Assembly: GCA_029934845.1 (NCBI GenBank)
Contig: JAOZLN010000009.1
Span: 1,796 to 18,099 of the forward strand
Direction of reading: 5' to 3'
DNA from: Candidatus Sabulitectum sp.
GTDB lineage: Bacteria; Fermentibacterota; Fermentibacteria; Fermentibacterales; JCC-6
Length of the DNA stretch: 16,304 nt
Made by a program: the position numbers and the translations under genes. The first letter of the stretch is position 1, and each line of letters opens with the position of its first letter. Below, piece after piece: positions 14,752 to 16,304 of this stretch. A model generated the notes under the pieces. That model was not told the origin of the DNA. It saw only the letters and a list, made by a program, of their open reading frames with translations, and searched no databases.

Positions 14752-16172
14752 GCAACGGAATCATAGAAGCAGTTCAGAGCAAACTGAAGGAAAAGGGTAT
14801 AGAGGAAATTGACATAAGATTTACCGATCTTCTGGGATACTGGAGACATGTTACTATCCCGGTTGCCTCTGCGCCCAGCGATCTTTTCATGAGAGGTGTA
14901 GGGTTTGACGGTTCCACTCTTTACGGTATGAGCAAGGTGGAATCAGGAGATCTAGCCCTGGTACCAGACCCCAGAAGACTCTATTTTGACCCCTTTGCTA
15001 AAAAGAAAACTGTAGCTCTTTTCGGCGACATTGTAGACTGTGTCACTGGCCATCCATATTCACGGGATCCAAGAGGAATAATGAAAAAGGCTGACAGTCT
15101 TTTAAAGTTTTCAGGCATTGCCACAGACAGTTACTGGGCACCGGAATTTGAATTTAACCTGTTCGACAGCGAAAAATTCTGGAATGGAAAAGGCAATGCT
15201 GGATACGAATTCACCAGTATCGAAAATCCCGAATCAACCGCGAGCAGCGAATCACACGGCCTTGCTCATCCCACTCACAGTGGATACCACGCAATGTTCC
15301 CTGTGGACAGCCTGCACGACGTCAGAGGAGAGATGGCTTCAAAGATGCACGCTGCTGGAATCCAGGTAAAATATCACCATCATGAGGTTGGCAAATGGGG
15401 ACAGTCCGAGATCGAGGTGAATTTCTCACCCATGCTCATGAGTGCCGATAATGTAATGATCACCAAGCACATCATTCGCAATGTAGCCCTGGAAAACAAC
15501 CTTGCATCTACATTCATGCCCAAGCCTGTTCCAGGTGAGCCGGGCAACGGCATGCACTTCCACCTTTACTTTGAGAAATCCGGCGAAAGAATCTTCTTTG
15601 ATAAAGATGGGTACTGCAGCCTCAGCTCAACTGCAAGAAGCGCTATTGCCGGTATACTTCACCACGCAAAAGCCCTCTGCGCCTTTACCAACCCCAGCGT
15701 AAACAGCTACAGACGACTGGTGCCAAATCAGGAAGCACCTGTTTACAGATTCTTCAGTGGCCCCAACCGGTCCGCTGCTATCAGAGTTCCTGCTTATGCC
15801 CGCAGTCCCAAAAAGATGAGATTTGAATACAGAGTAGCAGACGGTACCTGTAACCCCTACCTGGCAATGGGAGCCATGCTTATGGCAGCAATTGACGGTA
15901 TTCGCAAGAAGATGGTTCCAGAAGATATGGGATTCGGTCCCATTGATGAGAATGTTTTTGCCCAGGGATACGACACTTCAGATCTTTCACAGCTTCCAAC
16001 CAGTCTTGACGAGGCTCTTGATTCCCTTGCTGAAGACAGAGAGTTCCTGGAAAGCGATGACGTGTTCACTCCTGACCTTATAGACGCATTCATCAACATA
16101 AAACGAAAAGAAACAGATCTCTTCAAAGGCAACCCGCATCCCCTTGAACACAAACTGTACTTCTCTTTGTAG
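14748..16172 (+). CDS. glnA: Glutamine synthetase, type I
   Basis: Glutamine synthetase makes glutamine from glutamate, ammonia and ATP. The 474-residue protein is a GSI-type enzyme. A beta-grasp domain (about 15-105, with VGFDGSTLYGM) is followed by the catalytic domain. Metal ligands E133 and E135 (APEFEF), E213 (HHHEV), E221 (GQSEIEV), H270 (GNGMHFH) and E360 (FEYR) are present. So are the glutamate/ATP-site residues R322 (NSYRRLVP), R341 (NRSAAIRVP) and R362. Motifs deviate somewhat from well-known enzymes, e.g. GKWGQ and YRVADGTCNPYLA. A tyrosine (Y408, GYDTS) lies near the place of the adenylylated residue in E. coli, but the NLYDLP context is missing. The start is TTG at 14748, overlapping ispG as TTGA. 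No PII gene or nitrogen-responsive promoter is seen, so control of expression is unclear. Confidence 0.95.
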   Translation: MSNGIIEAVQSKLKEKGIEEIDIRFTDLLGYWRHVTIPVASAPSDLFMRGVGFDGSTLYGMSKVESGDLALVPDPRRLYFDPFAKKKTVALFGDIVDCVTGHPYSRDPRGIMKKADSLLKFSGIATDSYWAPEFEFNLFDSEKFWNGKGNAGYEFTSIENPESTASSESHGLAHPTHSGYHAMFPVDSLHDVRGEMASKMHAAGIQVKYHHHEVGKWGQSEIEVNFSPMLMSADNVMITKHIIRNVALENNLASTFMPKPVPGEPGNGMHFHLYFEKSGERIFFDKDGYCSLSSTARSAIAGILHHAKALCAFTNPSVNSYRRLVPNQEAPVYRFFSGPNRSAAIRVPAYARSPKKMRFEYRVADGTCNPYLAMGAMLMAAIDGIRKKMVPEDMGFGPIDENVFAQGYDTSDLSQLPTSLDEALDSLAEDREFLESDDVFTPDLIDAFINIKRKETDLFKGNPHPLEHKLYFSL

Positions 16173-16208
16173 AATATTCAGCAGTGGATCAAACAGTAAG
16201 GAGAGGTA

Positions 16209-16304
16209 ATGACTAAATCGCTATTAATTATCAGTATTCTTGCAATGCTTGGGCTGTCTGCCTGCGGTGCAGGTACCGATCCAACTGATACAGACGCAGA
16301 TACT
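16209..16304 (+). CDS. Predicted lipoprotein, N-terminal part only
   Basis: The open frame starts at ATG 16209, with AAGGAG (16198-16203) five bases upstream, and runs off the right edge. The 32 visible residues are a lipoprotein signal peptide: MTKSLLIISILAMLGLSAC, with lipobox LSAC and lipidated C19. It is followed by an Asp/Thr-rich linker (GAGTDPTDTDADT), a common spacer of surface lipoproteins. It lies 36 bases after glnA with no terminator between, so it may be the last member or a continuation of that operon. Function cannot be told from this fragment. Confidence 0.75.
   Translation, partial: MTKSLLIISILAMLGLSACGAGTDPTDTDADT

Noticed and set aside
1..16304. Mobile elements, CRISPR arrays, tRNA or rRNA genes
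   Set aside because: I saw no regularly spaced repeats, transposase motifs, terminal inverted repeats or tRNA-like cloverleaf sequences.

Overview
The window looks like ordinary chromosomal housekeeping DNA from a bacterium. Every sizeable gene on the two arms is a conserved core gene, and I see no phage, insertion sequence, CRISPR array, tRNA or rRNA. Two predicted lipoproteins, a secreted LysM protein with a coiled coil and a CorC-type membrane protein fit an organism with a developed envelope. The phoH-pgpH-ybeY-corC-recO order mixes the Gram-negative ybeZ-ybeY-ybeX order with the Firmicutes-like insertion of a 7TM-HD protein. An uncultured lineage of the FCB or a related deep-branching group is my best guess, at low confidence. 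All genes read with the standard code, and TAA, TAG and TGA are all used as stops.

Minus-strand arm (1-8852). Read from right to left, a membrane GAF/degenerate-GGDEF protein is followed by a VanZ-like protein. Next comes a two-gene envelope unit with its own sigma70-type promoter and terminator hairpin: a small coiled-coil lipoprotein and a secreted LysM protein. After that is a tightly overlapping five-gene operon: phoH ATPase, pgpH (c-di-AMP phosphodiesterase family), ybeY (rRNA endonuclease), corC and recO. RecO runs off the left edge.

Divergent region (8853-9080) of 228 bases. It holds a good promoter for rho. I found no convincing promoter for the GGDEF gene in the other direction.

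Plus-strand arm (9081-16304). Rho and rpmE are followed by a strong hairpin. Then come a DUF1385 (YqhQ-like) membrane protein, prfA (RF1), prmC (RF methyltransferase), ispG (MEP isoprenoid pathway), glnA (glutamine synthetase) and the start of another lipoprotein gene. From DUF1385 to glnA every junction overlaps or abuts, which suggests translational coupling. prfA and prmC form a functional pair, because PrmC methylates the GGQ glutamine of RF1. ispG and glnA have no obvious direct link to them.

I did not find a clearly new biological system. The points that merit a second look are the degenerate GGDEF site, the phoH start that lies directly behind a terminator hairpin without a Shine-Dalgarno sequence, the divergent DUF21 domain of CorC, the shortened YbeY, and the highly expressed-looking lipoprotein/LysM pair.
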